Shown here: positions 35,661 through 46,309 of the stretch, in pieces
How positions within the stretch are numbered: position 1 is the stretch's first letter
Layout of the letters: every line of letters begins with the position of its first letter
NCBI RefSeq assembly: GCF_018691265.1
Contig: NW_024881277.1
Span: forward strand, 5,886,240-5,950,239
DNA from: Tyto alba
Lineage: Eukaryota > Chordata > Aves > Strigiformes > Tytonidae
Direction: 5' to 3'
Length of the DNA stretch: 64,000 bases
Made by a program: the position numbers and the translations under genes
Notes under the pieces: generated by a model
What the model saw: only the letters and a program-made list of their open reading frames with translations
Told to the model about the DNA's origin: nothing
Databases searched by the model: none

Positions 35661-36050
35661 GGTGTACAAGAAGCTGGGAGGGGACACATCTGGGTCAGTT
35701 GACCTCAGCTGAACAAAGGGACAGTCCATACTGTATGACATTGTAGTCAGCAATAAGAACTGCAGGGAAGCAGGAAGGGGACATGTTTATTGTGACAGCA
35801 TTGTTCTTCTGAAGTAACCGCTGTGCATGATGAAGCCCTGCTTCCCTGGAGATGGCTGAACACCTGCCTGCCGGTGAGAAGTAGCGAATGAATTTCTGTA
35901 TTGTGCTTGACACTTGCACACAGCTTTGCTTTATGTATTAAACTGTCTTTATCTCAACCCATGATTTTTCTCACTTTCACCGTTCCAATTTTCTCCCCCC
36001 TCCCACTGGGGAGGAGTGAGTGAGTGGCTGTGTGAGCCTAAGCAGTCTAC
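35661..36050 (+). mobile_element. ERVL-type LTR, 3' part
   Basis: The text GAAGCTGGGAGGGGACACAT, GAAGCCCTGCTTCCCTGGAG, ATGGCTGAACACCTGCCTGC and ATTAAACTGTCTTTATCTCA followed by ACCCATG is the standard middle and end of a common avian ERVL LTR. The terminal TCCCACTGGGGAGGAGTGAG segment is also present. It is a solo LTR with no internal region. Confidence 0.7.
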
Positions 36051-36064
36051 TGTGATTAATCCAC

Positions 36065-36240
36065 ATCTCAGCCTCTCTAGGTCTCCCTGGATGGCAACTC
36101 TGCCCTCCAGCATATCGACCCTTACTTCCACAGTTTGGTGGCATCTTCAACGTTAGCGAGAGTGCACTCTTTCAGTTCTTCCATGCCCTTGGTAAAGATG
36201 TTTGCCGGGACAGATCCCAGGGTGAACACTTGCAGTAGTC
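36065..36240 (-). mobile_element. CR1 LINE fragment
   Basis: AGGTCTCCCTGGATGGCA, CCCTCCAGCATATCGACC, GTTTGGTGGCATCTTCAACG and GAGAGTGCACTCTTTCAG correspond, piece by piece, to the reverse complement of CR1 ORF2 at 62380-62470. It is diverged and truncated where the CpG island begins. Confidence 0.6.
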
Positions 36241-36299
36241 AATGAACTACTGTTCTACAGGGAGAGAAAACTTCATTCACCATGAACTTCTGAAACCCA

Positions 36300-37200
36300 C
36301 CGTCAAACCAGGGGCCCCAGGGCTGGGGGCTGCCTCCTCGCCTCCGGTTCGCCCGCCCCCGGGCCCCCGTCTCCACCCCCGGGGCCTGCGGGGACCCGGC
36401 GCAGCAGCCGCAGCGCGGCAGGAGCGGCAGCGGCTCCTCGAAGGAGACGCCCCGCCGGCATTGCCGGCGCCCCCCGTCGCTGGCGGGGTCCCGGTGCCGC
36501 TGCCGGCCCCGCCGCCGCCGCGCACCCCCGCCAGGCAGGGGTCAGGGTGGGCTGTGGGGCCGGGCGGGGAGGGAGGAAGAAGAGGCGGAGGAGGGGCTGG
36601 GGCTGGGTCAGGGGTGGGCACGGCCTCGGCGCAGGGAGAGAGGCTGCCGGAGCCCGGCGGGGCGGGGCGGGGGGGGCGAGGTGCCCCGGCCGCTCCGGAG
36701 GAGGCCGGCCCGGCGCGGGGGGAGCGGCGGGGGCCGGGGCCGGGGCCGGGGCCGGGGCCGGTGAGTGCGTGTGGGCGGCTGCCCGCCGCGGCGGGAAGCG
36801 CCGGGGAAAGCGCGGGGAGGCCCGAGGGGAAGGTCTGGGAGCGCGCGAGGGACGAGGCGGCGGCGGCTGCCGGAGGGGCTTCGCCTCTGCCCGCCGCCTC
36901 CGCGCCGCTCGGCGTGGCCGGGGCAGAAGGCGGGCCGGCAGCCCGGCGGCGCGGGGGGAGACCCCCGGGGCTCCGCAGGGGAGGCGGCGGCGAGCGGGGC
37001 CGGGCCAGGAGCCTGGAGCCGCCGCCGCGGCGGGCGGGGCGCTGGGGCGCACGGAGTGTGCGGCGCGGCCTCTGCGGCTGCTCCGGAGCCGGTCCGGCCG
37101 GCTGGGCCCGGGCGCTGCCCCGGCCTCGGGAGGGATGGCCCGGGGCTGGGTGGGCAGCGCTGGCGGAACGGCCCGGCGGCGGGGTGCTGCCCCCCGGAAC
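36300..37200. promoter_or_regulatory. CpG island (orphan promoter candidate)
   Basis: About 900 bp of extremely GC- and CpG-rich DNA stands out from neighbours. It contains several GGGCGGGGC-type Sp1-like boxes (for example near 36660), five GGGGCC units and a consensus 5' splice site GGTGAGTGCG at 36760-36769 on the plus strand. This is what a vertebrate housekeeping promoter with a non-coding first exon looks like. The gene it drives is not evident: the AHCTF1-like exons begin 2.1 kb downstream on the same strand but correspond to the middle of that gene. Long frames on both strands here are caused by absence of AT-rich stop codons. Confidence 0.6.
36730..36759 (+). repeat. GGGGCC hexanucleotide repeat, five units, abutting a splice donor
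   Basis: Five perfect GGGGCC units are followed directly by GGTGAGT. Any transcript through it on the plus strand would put the repeat at the exon end. Confidence 0.9.
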
Positions 37201-37204
37201 GGGA

Positions 37205-37905
37205 GGGGGGGTGCCGTGTGCATCTCCCTCCTAAAACGGGAGGGGAGGCGCCGTGTTCATCCCCCCCCCCAAAAAAAAAAAACGGGAGGGGAGGTGCCGT
37301 GTTCATCCCCCCCCAAACCTGGAGAGGAGGTGCCGTGTTCATCCACACCCCCAAAACCCGAGAAGAGGTACCATGTTCATCCCCCTCCCGAATGGGAGAG
37401 GTGCCCCTGTGTTCATCCCCCCCCCAAAACGGGAGAGGAGGTGCCGTGTTCATCCCCCCACCAGAACAGGAGAGGAGGTGCTGTGTTCATCCCCCCAAAA
37501 CCAGGGGAGGAGGTGCCGTGTTCATCCCCCCCCAAACCGGCGGAGGAGGTGCTGTGTTCATCCCCCCCCAAAACATGAGACGTGCCCCCATGTCCCCCCC
37601 AAAACATGAGAGGTGTCCCCATGTCGCCCTGAAAATGTGAGAGGTGCCCTCGTGTCCATTCCCCCACAAAAGGGGAGAGGTGCCCCTGTGTTCATCCCCC
37701 CCCCCCCCAAACTGGGAGAGGAGCTACCGTGTTCACCCCCCCCCCCAAAACGGGAGAGGTGCCCCTGTGTTCATGCCCCCCCCAGAACAGGAGAGGAGGT
37801 ACTGTGTTCATCCCCACCTCAAAACGGGAGAGGAGCTACCGTGTTCATCTCCCCCAAAACGGAAGAGGTGCCCCCGTGTCCACCCCCACAACGGGAGAGG
37901 TTGCC
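37205..37905. repeat. 36-bp minisatellite adjoining the CpG island
   Basis: Units of about 36 bp carry GGAGAGGAGGTGCCGTGTTC followed by ATCCCCCCCCAAAAC. GTGTTCATCC recurs roughly every 36 bp from 37252 to 37560 and again, less regularly, to about 37900 (17-19 units). Because 36 is a multiple of three, all frames repeat a 12-residue pattern and stay open. Runs of C and A vary in length between units. No protein call is made. Confidence 0.9.
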
Positions 37906-38814
37906 AGATTCGCGTGAAAACCAGCAAAGAACCCGGGGGTGGAAGTGTGTGGGGTGGGGAGAGGGCTGGGATGGTGACACCTCCACACCCAGAATTTATT
38001 TTTAATGTCTGCATTTTGCAGAGAAACCACTCAGAAATCCTTCCTGCTGGGTTTTGAACATTCATTGGGTGCAGGAGCCCGGGTGCTCCAAAGTGAAGTG
38101 GCTGTGTTCTCACAGAAAGAGTTTTATTATGCAAGGAATTTCTGCGTTAGGGGGTTAGTGTTTGAGGAGAGCACCAAAAGAGGATGGGAATGATGGTGAT
38201 TTCAGGTTTTATTATCTGCTAAAACTGAAACGCATTTGCAAATGTTGTGAGCCAGCTGAGGGAGAAGGGCAGTCAGTGATTGCCAGCATCCCCACGGAAA
38301 GGCTGTTAAAGTTACACGGCCGGGAGAAACAAACTGCTGCTGCTGGAACACTTCTGCTCAGCACACGCCGATGGTGTGGGGCTCTGCCTGATCCCGCCGG
38401 GCTGAGGTTTTGCTACGTGTGGAGTAGAATTGTAGGTGTAGTAGACACTGATGGCTACGTAACTGTTAAAAAAAGCAGTCGTGTGCCAAGCTGAGGCGTT
38501 TTATCATTAGAGTGCCATTAGGAATAGATATATTGGTTTGTGTTGAATCAAATGTTCGGTCTTAAAGGTTGAAAGTGATTAAGCAAACTTAGTCCTATTC
38601 TGAACTGAACATTATTTCAGACATTGAAAGCACGAACATTTTCAGGATTCTTCCCCCAGGCTTTAGTCTCTCCCCTACCCAGCCAAAAACACATTACTCC
38701 TATATAGACAAATTTATAAACAGTCATTTGGTTGGTAGGCTTGACTGAATATTTTTTTATTCCAAGCTAATTCTAATAGGAGTTTTTTGCACATGGCTGA
38801 ATCCTCTTAAGAGG
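37906..38814. other. Unassigned spacer
   Basis: A good acceptor-like TGTCTGCATTTTGCAG ends at 38021, but the following open stretch is not recognisable. Nothing else was identified. Confidence 0.4.
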
Positions 38815-39115
38815 AATTTTACTCACTGGTATGGTGACACCTACTTGATGTGCACCTTTGGGTAGGACTAAGAAGATGAGAATGATGAAGTAAACGACCA
38901 CCGCGGGGCCTAGAAGACCACCCAGAGACTGTAGTGCGCACGTGGAAGTGGGCGGCAACGGATTATAATGATTTATTGAAAAAGTAATGAATATTGGAAT
39001 TAGTTCTTGGGAATTCCATGCATGTGTAAGTGAATTGTGTGGAAATATCATCAACTCCACTACGGCGGCAAGCATATTAGCAGGAATGATCCCCGACGCG
39101 TCGAATAAAGAATAC
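38815..39115 (+). mobile_element. Probable ERV LTR fragment
   Basis: The segment GCACCTTTGGGTAGGACTAA, GTAGTGCGCACGTGG, AATGATTTATTG and finally GTCGAATAAAGAATACCTGC has the order of U3 and R in avian ERV LTRs, with an AATAAA at 39103-39108. No paired LTR or internal genes are near. Confidence 0.45.
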
Positions 39116-39321
39116 CTGCTGAGTGGCTCTGCCAGCTGTGGAGACTGAATTCTCCCCTGCAGGAGTCATTCTGCTCACCTGAAATCATTCTTGCTAATTG
39201 AGCTTATTCAGTAACCTGCTGGTATGTGATATTGCAGGTGGTTCTTGAAGAGTGTAGTTTGAGACTCCGAGATTGCTCTGTGGGCTGATGATTTAATATT
39301 TACTCTTGAAAAGGTGTTCTG

Positions 39322-39459
39322 CTGTTTGATGGCTCTTGCCCCTGCGCTGACCCACAGACACTTCTGTCTCTGCAGCGCTGCCAGTTGCTTTTGAGCACCC
39401 TTAGCACAGTCTGAAACTGTTTTCCAAGAGAAGCACAAGAGCTTGCTGAAAGAGGTTTG
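39322..39459 (+). pseudogene. AHCTF1: AHCTF1-like exon remnant 1, with in-frame stop
   Basis: From CTG at 39322 the frame gives [23 protein letters not shown], stop (39412-39414), NCF, EAQELAERGL. The order and spacing match ELYS. The TGA replaces a leucine codon expected between V and N. The base pair after the final TTG is CC where a GT donor would be expected (CCAAGAGT). Confidence 0.8.
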
Positions 39460-40230
39460 CCAAGAGTACTGCTAAATCTTTGGTGTGTTTTATTAAGATT
39501 AGGAATTCTGCTTGGGTTGGAGTTGTTGGAACAGGAGCTTTTGTTGCTTTTGAGGAGTGGAGGACAGGCAGCTGTAGCTGGGAGAAGGGGCTTGAATCTG
39601 GGAGCTTGGGGCTGACACTTAATGTGCCCTGAGTTGAGGGAAAGTGTTGTGGAGTTCCTGCGAGTGGGTCGGGGAGGCTCCATTCAGCAAGAAGCTCTGT
39701 GAGCAGCTGGGTTGAAATGACAGCACCTGAATGTGGTCATGCTGCAGAGTATTCTTTTTCATTCTTGGCCAGCAATTTATAATTGCCTGCAAATATTATA
39801 TTGAAAATTGATTAAAAACAGAAAGGAAGCGTAAAGGAGTAACTTGTAAATTAAGTTACTTGAGTTTCTATAGCCTTTTACTTTATCAATTGTCCGTGGC
39901 ATGTTGAGGGAAAAAAACAATATGCCTTTGCTATAGTAAAAATCTCTGCTATGTGAAAAAGAAATGTCTTATTCATGAGTATATTTAATAGTTCAGGCTT
40001 TTCTGTTTTATTTTTATTTTAACCTTTAGTGAATCTGGTTCTTTGTAGGGCTGCTTTTTCTTTTGGTGCTGATGGTAGATTTTGTCGTCAAAGAAGAAAG
40101 TGATGTAGTGAGAAATGGGAGGACAGATTTCTACCCTCTTATTTTTATAATTTCTAATTAGGGTGTTGAAGGGAGTTTTGTCAAAATGAAAGGAATTGCA
40201 TAAGAAAAATCATCTTCTGCCTTTTTTCAG

Positions 40231-40335
40231 GTTTCAGAGATGTGACAACTCAGCAGGGGGTAACTGGCCTCATTTCTTTGTCTGCACAAGTGGTGATCTG
40301 GTTCTGTCGGCCCAGTCTCCTTCCAGAGGGTTTAG
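40231..40335 (+). pseudogene. AHCTF1: AHCTF1-like exon remnant 2
   Basis: It is bounded by the acceptor CTTTTTTCAG and the strong donor TTTAGGTGAGCC. The readable frame gives DVTTQQ, then GLISLSAQVVIWFCRP and SLLPEGL, one base short of a codon, which pairs with the AT that begins remnant 3 to give the expected aspartate. Confidence 0.8.
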
Positions 40336-41077
40336 GTGAGCCTAAACTGGAATGCATTTGTCACCGGGAGATTCTCCAGTAAGTGATTCCTACGAACACC
40401 TGCTCAGCCCTGGTTTTGTACATGTTTCACCCAGAACAAGTTGTGTTGGCTCGGTGACAGCGTGTGCTGAAGTTCTGTTGGTGAAGCGGAGACTCTACTG
40501 GGTTTTCAAATAGACAGTGTGGAATATTGCAAGCAGTTTCTTTTCTGGATGTTTTTTAGAAAGAGAAGTATGACTCAGACTTCAAGGAGTTGCTTGTGTC
40601 CACAGCTTGAAATAGTTGGGATTTTAAACATATCGCTATTAAACGACAAGTACTTTTTCCAGTAAAAATATTACCTGCGTGTTTGGAACTTTTTATTTAT
40701 TGCTTGAGGAAAAAATACACCTTGGAAATACTTCTTGATTTGGCTGGATTATAAATTCTCTTTTCGGCCTTAATTGTCTTATAAATGCTCACGTGACATG
40801 TTTAAAAACCCATTCCTTTGAGATATTTTTTTTTTGGTAGTGAGCTTCAGTTTACACCAAATGTTCTGAACGCTCCATCAACTTGAACTGGCACTTGAGA
40901 CTCTTGTGTCTTACATCTCTTTTAGCAAAGGCAGAAACAGGACTGGCTTCTGTCAGAGTTGGAGTCTTGCCTCTGCTTGATGCTTCGCTTGTACAATCTT
41001 CTGTCCTTCTAGTCAAAGATTTTAGTTTAAAAATAGGATGTTACCTCTTTAATTTGCATTTGCTTTCTTGCCTGTAG

Positions 41078-41171
41078 ATGACCATATGCATTTGTGTAGA
41101 CCTTTCTACAATTATCCTCTGATTCAGAGCTGCTGTACGGGTCTTCAACAGAAACTTGTGCGTTTACCAAG
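41078..41171 (+). pseudogene. AHCTF1: AHCTF1-like exon remnant 3
   Basis: It follows the acceptor TGCTTTCTTGCCTGTAG and encodes DHMHLCRPFYNYPLIQS, then a QQKLVRL segment corresponding to the arginine/lysine-rich end of that ELYS exon. No GT donor is present at the expected end (CCAAGTTCAG). Confidence 0.75.
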
Positions 41172-42697
41172 TTCAGCCTTACAGGAAAATGCTAGAACAC
41201 TTCCAAGGCAAATTCAGAAGTGGAAGGGAATGGCTTTTACAGCGACAGTTGTGTTTGCTACACTGAATGCATTTGCCAGGAGTACTCTTGAATGCAGCGG
41301 TGCCTGTGTTCTCTTGAGCACAGAGGTTACTTCCCTGTGCTGCAAATTTATATATACCTCTGCTGGGTATTCTTTGTTGGTGTCCTCATTTTTTTGTGGG
41401 GTACGTCATTCCTTGGCTAATCTGTATAATTTGTTACTACTGAAAAAGATCATGTGCTTAGGACAGGACCAGTGATCTCCAGTTCAGCAAAGCACGGAGT
41501 TCACAGAACAATTATTTTGGACGTAGAAGAAAGCATGTGATGTTTTTTTTTAATCTCTTTCATTGTCTAATAATGGATGGTCATAACTGCGTTGGTCTAA
41601 ATCTCCTCCTCACAAGTGCATTTGTGCAATTTAATAAGACAGTTACACACCGTTGGCACAGCAAACACTCTACTGGCTGCTGGCTAAAAGTCACTCCCGA
41701 ATGTCAACTCTCTTGCCTGGACTGGCTTCCCAGCATACAGGGGATATAGCTTGGGTTAGGTGATCATGGGTTTTTCTCTGGAAATGGTACTGAAAATGAA
41801 ATAAAGGCCTAAAGAAGGCCTAAATAAAGGCTCTGACCCTGTGAACAAGATGCTACAAGAGGAGTTCAGGTGGAAGCTGCAGTGTAGGAGGTGCTGACTT
41901 TCAAGTTCATCTTACTTATCTTACTCCTCAAGGAACTGACCTCCAGGCGCCTGTGTTCCTCAGCAGCACACAGCCTCTAGTGTGCTGCTTCTGCTTTTTG
42001 TCACTGGGAAATTAAAGGGTAGCGTCGCAGTCAGCAGAAGACTGATGGACTTTTGAAGAAAGTACTTTTTAAAGGTTCAGCCATCTGTGATTGTAACGGC
42101 ACATGTATAGAAACAGAAATGCTGCTTAAGATGATACAGCTTACCTGCATGCTGAGCTCTCTGAAAAGAACTCTTTTTCAGTAACAGAAGTGAGATGCTG
42201 AGAACAAAATCTGAAATGCTCATTACATTGTCTCTCAGCTGTGTATTGGAACACTCCAGTTTGAGGCTCTAGATTTGTGATAAAGACTAGTCCTGGTATT
42301 TGACTACTGTCACGTTTCCTCTGTTAGACAGTATAAGAGTGGTTATTTTTGGCACTTAAAAATCTTTGTTTACGCTTCCTTTCTATTACAAGTAACACAA
42401 CAAAAAGGAAACCTGAAAACTAAAAGGTCATTGCAACTTTTCCCGTAACAGGAGAGCTTTTAGGGTTTCTCTTTTGAACTCCTTGAATAATTCAGTATGA
42501 ACTAATGAACATCTTTCATCTGGCTCAGAAATGTTTCAGGTGCATGTCAAGTCATGACCGTGCCTTTGTATGGTTGGTACTTTCTTTGAGTCATGGGAGC
42601 TTATTTTTTTTTTGTTTTGACTGGAGGAAATCTTTTACACAGAGAGTCTGGAATCAGTGTTTTACTGTGTCCAAATCCCTGCTCCCTTTTGTTCCAG

Positions 42698-42820
42698 AGG
42701 AAAATGGGATTCTGGCTGCTTGATGATTGATGGAATGGTTTCCCAGTTCGGAGACCGAGGAGAGGAGTTGTGGAGGAGAGATGAAGGAGGAACTGGGAAA
42801 TACCCGCCTGCTAGTTGATA
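42698..42820 (+). pseudogene. AHCTF1: AHCTF1-like exon remnant 4, broken at its end
   Basis: After TCCCTTTTGTTCCAG the frame reads [34 protein letters not shown]. This is the best-conserved part. The two residues expected next are lost, a TGA follows, and the donor position reads GG where GT would be expected. Confidence 0.85.
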
Positions 42821-42931
42821 TGGGAGTGTTTATGTTCACTGAAAACAGTAGCAACAACACCACCCCCCAAACCCCACCATATTTTATGATTTATAAAAGG
42901 AGATTAAAAAACTGTTAATTTTTCATTCCAG

Positions 42932-42988
42932 GCCGTGCTGGATCTCTGTTTGCTAGAAAGCACTGAAGAAAGCTACAGCCATGCAATT
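42932..42988 (+). pseudogene. AHCTF1: AHCTF1-like exon remnant 5
   Basis: Nineteen codons after the acceptor TTTTTCATTCCAG encode AVLDLCLLES and EESYSHAI, which continue the ELYS order. A GT follows at 42989-42990. The next ELYS exon was not found. Confidence 0.75.
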
Positions 42989-45900
42989 GTATCCTTCCTG
43001 GTTATTTCTATTACACCTTCATTTTGTGCACACAGACGTTCTTAAATGTTTGGCACCTGCGTGTTTAATAACAGTTTTTAATTTATGCTTCAAACACAAT
43101 GCGAGTGAAAACATTTAGTTTAGAATTAAGTTGTAGAAAGAAGCATTGGATTTTATTTTATTAGTACTGCGTATTTTTTATGATTTGTCTGTTTTTTTAA
43201 TGTTTTGTGGCAAAGTCTTTTCTGATAGGAGAAAACACATTTACTAAGAAATGGTAAAGATAAAACTGGTTTTCATCCAGTTTTAATCATTCAGCACTAA
43301 GTTGTATTGCAAAAACACCATAGTTTGCCTTATTTTATATACTCTGGAAATGAGGAAGATAACCAACTGTAGATTTTGTTGGCTTTACTAATGAAGCATT
43401 GGATGTTCAAATGTTTTGAATGTCTGACTGGTAGCTCCACTGACTAAAGAGGGAGCCTGAGTTTATAACTAAAGTATTTAAATATCTAAAGTGAACCTTT
43501 TTGAACGCCTCCACAGAAATCAAAGAGTATTTCTCTCTGGCTGCTTATGCAGAATGCAATTTTGTGGTTAGGACCTGACTGTCTTCAGGTTATAAGAGCT
43601 CCAAATGGCAAGACTAAATACATTAGTATTTTCTGCTTCTCACCCTTTTATATTCTTAATTCATTATGTTTTTCTAAATGTAACGTGATATATTTTTGGC
43701 CTTACACATTTATTAGCCTTAATTAGGTACTCGATACCAGGCAACATGCTTGCTGCTAAATATCACACATTCCTTTCTGAACAAAACAAACTTCAGTCAA
43801 CTCCTTCCCAACTACCTTTGCCATCCCTTGGGGTCTTGTGAAGCTTATTGAAGGGTTTTGGCTTCTAGGTCACAAGAATTATGAAGTCTGTTACAGGTTA
43901 GTTAGAAACATGGTACCGTGTGAAGCTGTAGTCTTCCAAGTGGATTTTAAAAACTGGTGCTTAGCTAATGACAGGTGCTAAACCATGAGAAGATTTTTGT
44001 AATACTGCTGCGACATCTTCATCAATACATTAGGATTGCAAAGTTTGTTTAAATGGCTTTGAGAGGAAATGGATTAAAACAAAGAAGAAATCAACTTTCA
44101 TAGATGTGAATTTTCCAGGCCATTGGTTTAGGTTGTTTTCAGCAGCCCAGTTGGGCACTTTCTCAAAAGCAGTGGTTTAGGTGCTTTAAATATGAAACCC
44201 ATGATCCTGGCAGCAAGGTTGGAGAGAGACTTTTCAACCTAATCCATGTTCTTTCCGATGCTGAAGGTTGTTCTTTGCCTGTCAGGATGTAAATGTAAAC
44301 TGTTTGTCTGGGAGAAGAACCGACTATTTAGTAATGTATTTCTGAAGAAGTGATGTTTGTATGCAGAGATTTGGCTAACCCAGAAAAGTGTGAATTACTC
44401 CTTTTAAAACACTCGCTTTGTTCTGTATGGCTAACTGAATTTTCTTCCTGCAGATATTTGAGAATTTTGGTTTCCACATCCTCTATCAAGTATTTCGTGT
44501 GTCAGTCATCTCAGTTTATTTACGCCACATTCTCCCTCCCTGAAGAGACTTCTGACTATTTTTGTTGCAGCCGTGTCCGTGTGGATCTCAGTACCCCTGA
44601 CCTCGAACTCCTGCAGAATTCCCCGGCCCCGCTTTTCCCTCCAGCAGCCCCCAAACTGTGTCACGGCCACTCGCCCCCCTGCTCCCCCCGGGACCCCGCA
44701 GTGGGGGGCGGGAGCACCGGGGGAGGGGGAAGCTTTGGGCTAAAAACCTGAACTTTTACACCGCTGCGATTTCAAAGAACCCCAACAGGTTGGTTGTCCC
44801 AGTTGGGGCTGTGCAGACGTGCTGGTGTGTGACTGTGCTTGTCCTTTTCCCTGGGATTTGGCATTTATTTTGCTGTCCGTAAGGGCTTGTTGTGTCTGCA
44901 GGGTTTATCTGTCAGGTCACCCCAGGGGAAGCTGATTTTAGCCCTTTGCTTTCACTTCAAATGTGAAAAAACATGACGCGTTTAATATTTGGAATTAAAA
45001 CCCAATCAGGCCTCCTCCCGGGGCCAGAAGGAAGGACGGAGCCCCGTCACTCTCCCCACGGGGGCTGACCACTGTCCTTGGCGTCCGTCCCTGGGGCTCC
45101 CCAGCGCTGGCCGGCCCCGCCGGCTTCGGGGCCAAGGAAACGCCGGGGTGCCAGGGGCTCCTGGGGCTCAGGGCAGCTCCGGGCACATCCGAGGCCAAGG
45201 TGCAGCTGCCCCTTGGATTCTGCAGGGGCGGTTATTTGCTGCCCCCTTAGTGGTCGAAACTGTTTCACCTCCTGGCACAGGGACTGGACAGAAGCTCCTT
45301 CCCTGTTAGTCTGGGAGGACTTGAGGGAAATGAGGAAGGCACAGCATGCACGCAGGTATGAGGACAGCGAAAAGGAGCCGTGTCAAGGTTTTTCTGCTGA
45401 TTCAGATCTGAACTCAGACATTTGTGAGCATCCCAGCATCCAAAGTCAGATATTTTTCCTCCAAGCCGCGCAGCTTTTCGCCAGTGAAAGTGAGTTGGGC
45501 TGAGCTGGCCTTCGGGATAACTCCGCTCCTTTCTTTTTTCATGGTGTGCCTACACTTTCCCTTGCTCTGCAGGAGTTTGTTTCTTTCTTCCCCTTTCCCC
45601 CTGCCCAATTCCATCCTCTTTCAAAGGTAATCATGATTTGGCTTTCTGGAGAGATCACTGTGTAGGTAGACACAGGGTGTAAGTATAGGCTGGTTTATAC
45701 CTCCAGAGCTGTAGGTTGAACTCCTCGACCTTTAAAAGGTAGCGAGGTATGCGCTATGGGCAGAGTTACTGTTTGCCAGGTATTATTTCTTTTGGGGTCC
45801 TGTGAGAATGACGGGAAGGTCATCAACCTGCAGCTCTGCAGCAGCTAAAACTACCACTGAAAGCGTTCTGATGGCGGATGCTGTTCTGAGTGTTTCATTT

Positions 45901-46195
45901 TCAATAATCATTTCCTGGAGCTAGAATTATCCCAATGTGACCAGGTGATGGGGATCCTCTTGCACTGGTCTTCTGTTTCAGGAGTGTGTCCTGACAACCT
46001 GTGTCATCTGGAGCTGTCTTGCCCACCACCCCTCTCGGGAACAGACACAGCATGCAATGACTGGTGGAATGGCTTCACCGGTGGGCTTGGATCTAGGGAA
46101 TCCCCTTAGGCAAACCAATAGAGCAGATGCTTCATCCCAGAATTTTGATGTGCTGACATTCTAGAGAGAATGTAGAGACTTTTCCTCCTCAGCCT
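42989..46195. other. Unassigned spacer with GC-rich patches
   Basis: No further AHCTF1 exons were found. Acceptor-like sites precede short open stretches at 44454 and 44571, but neither is recognisable. GC-rich patches lie at 44620-44740 and 45000-45230. Confidence 0.4.
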
Positions 46196-46308
46196 TGTCC
46201 TCTTTGTTCTTCCTCTTCCTCCTCCTCCTCTGGTTCTGTCATCATCATCCTTCTGTTCTTCCTCCTGTTCATCCTCTTGCTCCTGCTCTTCTTCCTCCTC
46301 CTTTTCCC
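46196..46308. repeat. Pyrimidine-rich low-complexity tract
   Basis: A stretch of TCC, TTC and CTT triplets with two short ATC runs. The minus strand would read as an acidic Glu/Gln run, which is a composition effect. Confidence 0.85.
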
Positions 46309-46309
46309 A

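Larger units (their letters stand above)
39316..42988 (+). pseudogene. AHCTF1: AHCTF1 (nucleoporin ELYS)-like partial unprocessed pseudogene
   Basis: Five exon remnants lie in gene order on the plus strand with introns kept. They match the middle, helical part of ELYS, the nuclear-pore assembly and chromatin-binding protein. Exon 1 (39322-39459) reads [15 protein letters not shown], then EAQELAERGL, with an in-frame TGA at 39412. Exon 2 (40231-40335) has GLISLSAQVVIWFC and LLPEGL. Exon 3 (41078 to about 41171) has CRPFYNYPLIQ. Exon 4 (42698 to about 42820) has [14 protein letters not shown] and [14 protein letters not shown], then TGA. Exon 5 (42932-42988) has AVLDLCLL and EESYSHAI. Acceptors before exons 2-5 are good. 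Donors after exons 1, 3 and 4 lack the expected GT, and exon 2 is readable only in a phase that implies an indel. Neither the N-terminal propeller nor the C-terminal part was found, so this is a broken genomic copy. Confidence 0.82.

Noticed and set aside
36307..36462. Minus-strand arginine-rich peptide (MPAGRLLRGAAAAP...) like a mitochondrial targeting sequence
   Set aside because: It is typical of random CpG-island translation. No following exon exists on the left, where OR flank repeats lie.
36730..36759. C9orf72 orthologue suggested by the GGGGCC repeat
   Set aside because: No C9orf72 coding sequence was seen. The hexanucleotide alone is not diagnostic.
36242..37640. Long open frames of 200-340 codons on both strands across the CpG island and minisatellite
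   Set aside because: They exist in several frames and both strands because the DNA lacks AT-rich stop codons and has a 36-bp unit. Composition is only Gly/Ala/Pro/Arg or a periodic 12-mer, with no domain.
44350..44751. Open frame after acceptor-like sites at 44454 and 44571, as further AHCTF1 exons
   Set aside because: The translated segments do not match the ELYS parts expected after remnant 5.
45424..45630. Open frame with SIPASKVRYFSSKP as a possible exon
   Set aside because: No homologue is recognised, there is no splice context, and the remainder is low-complexity hydrophobic.
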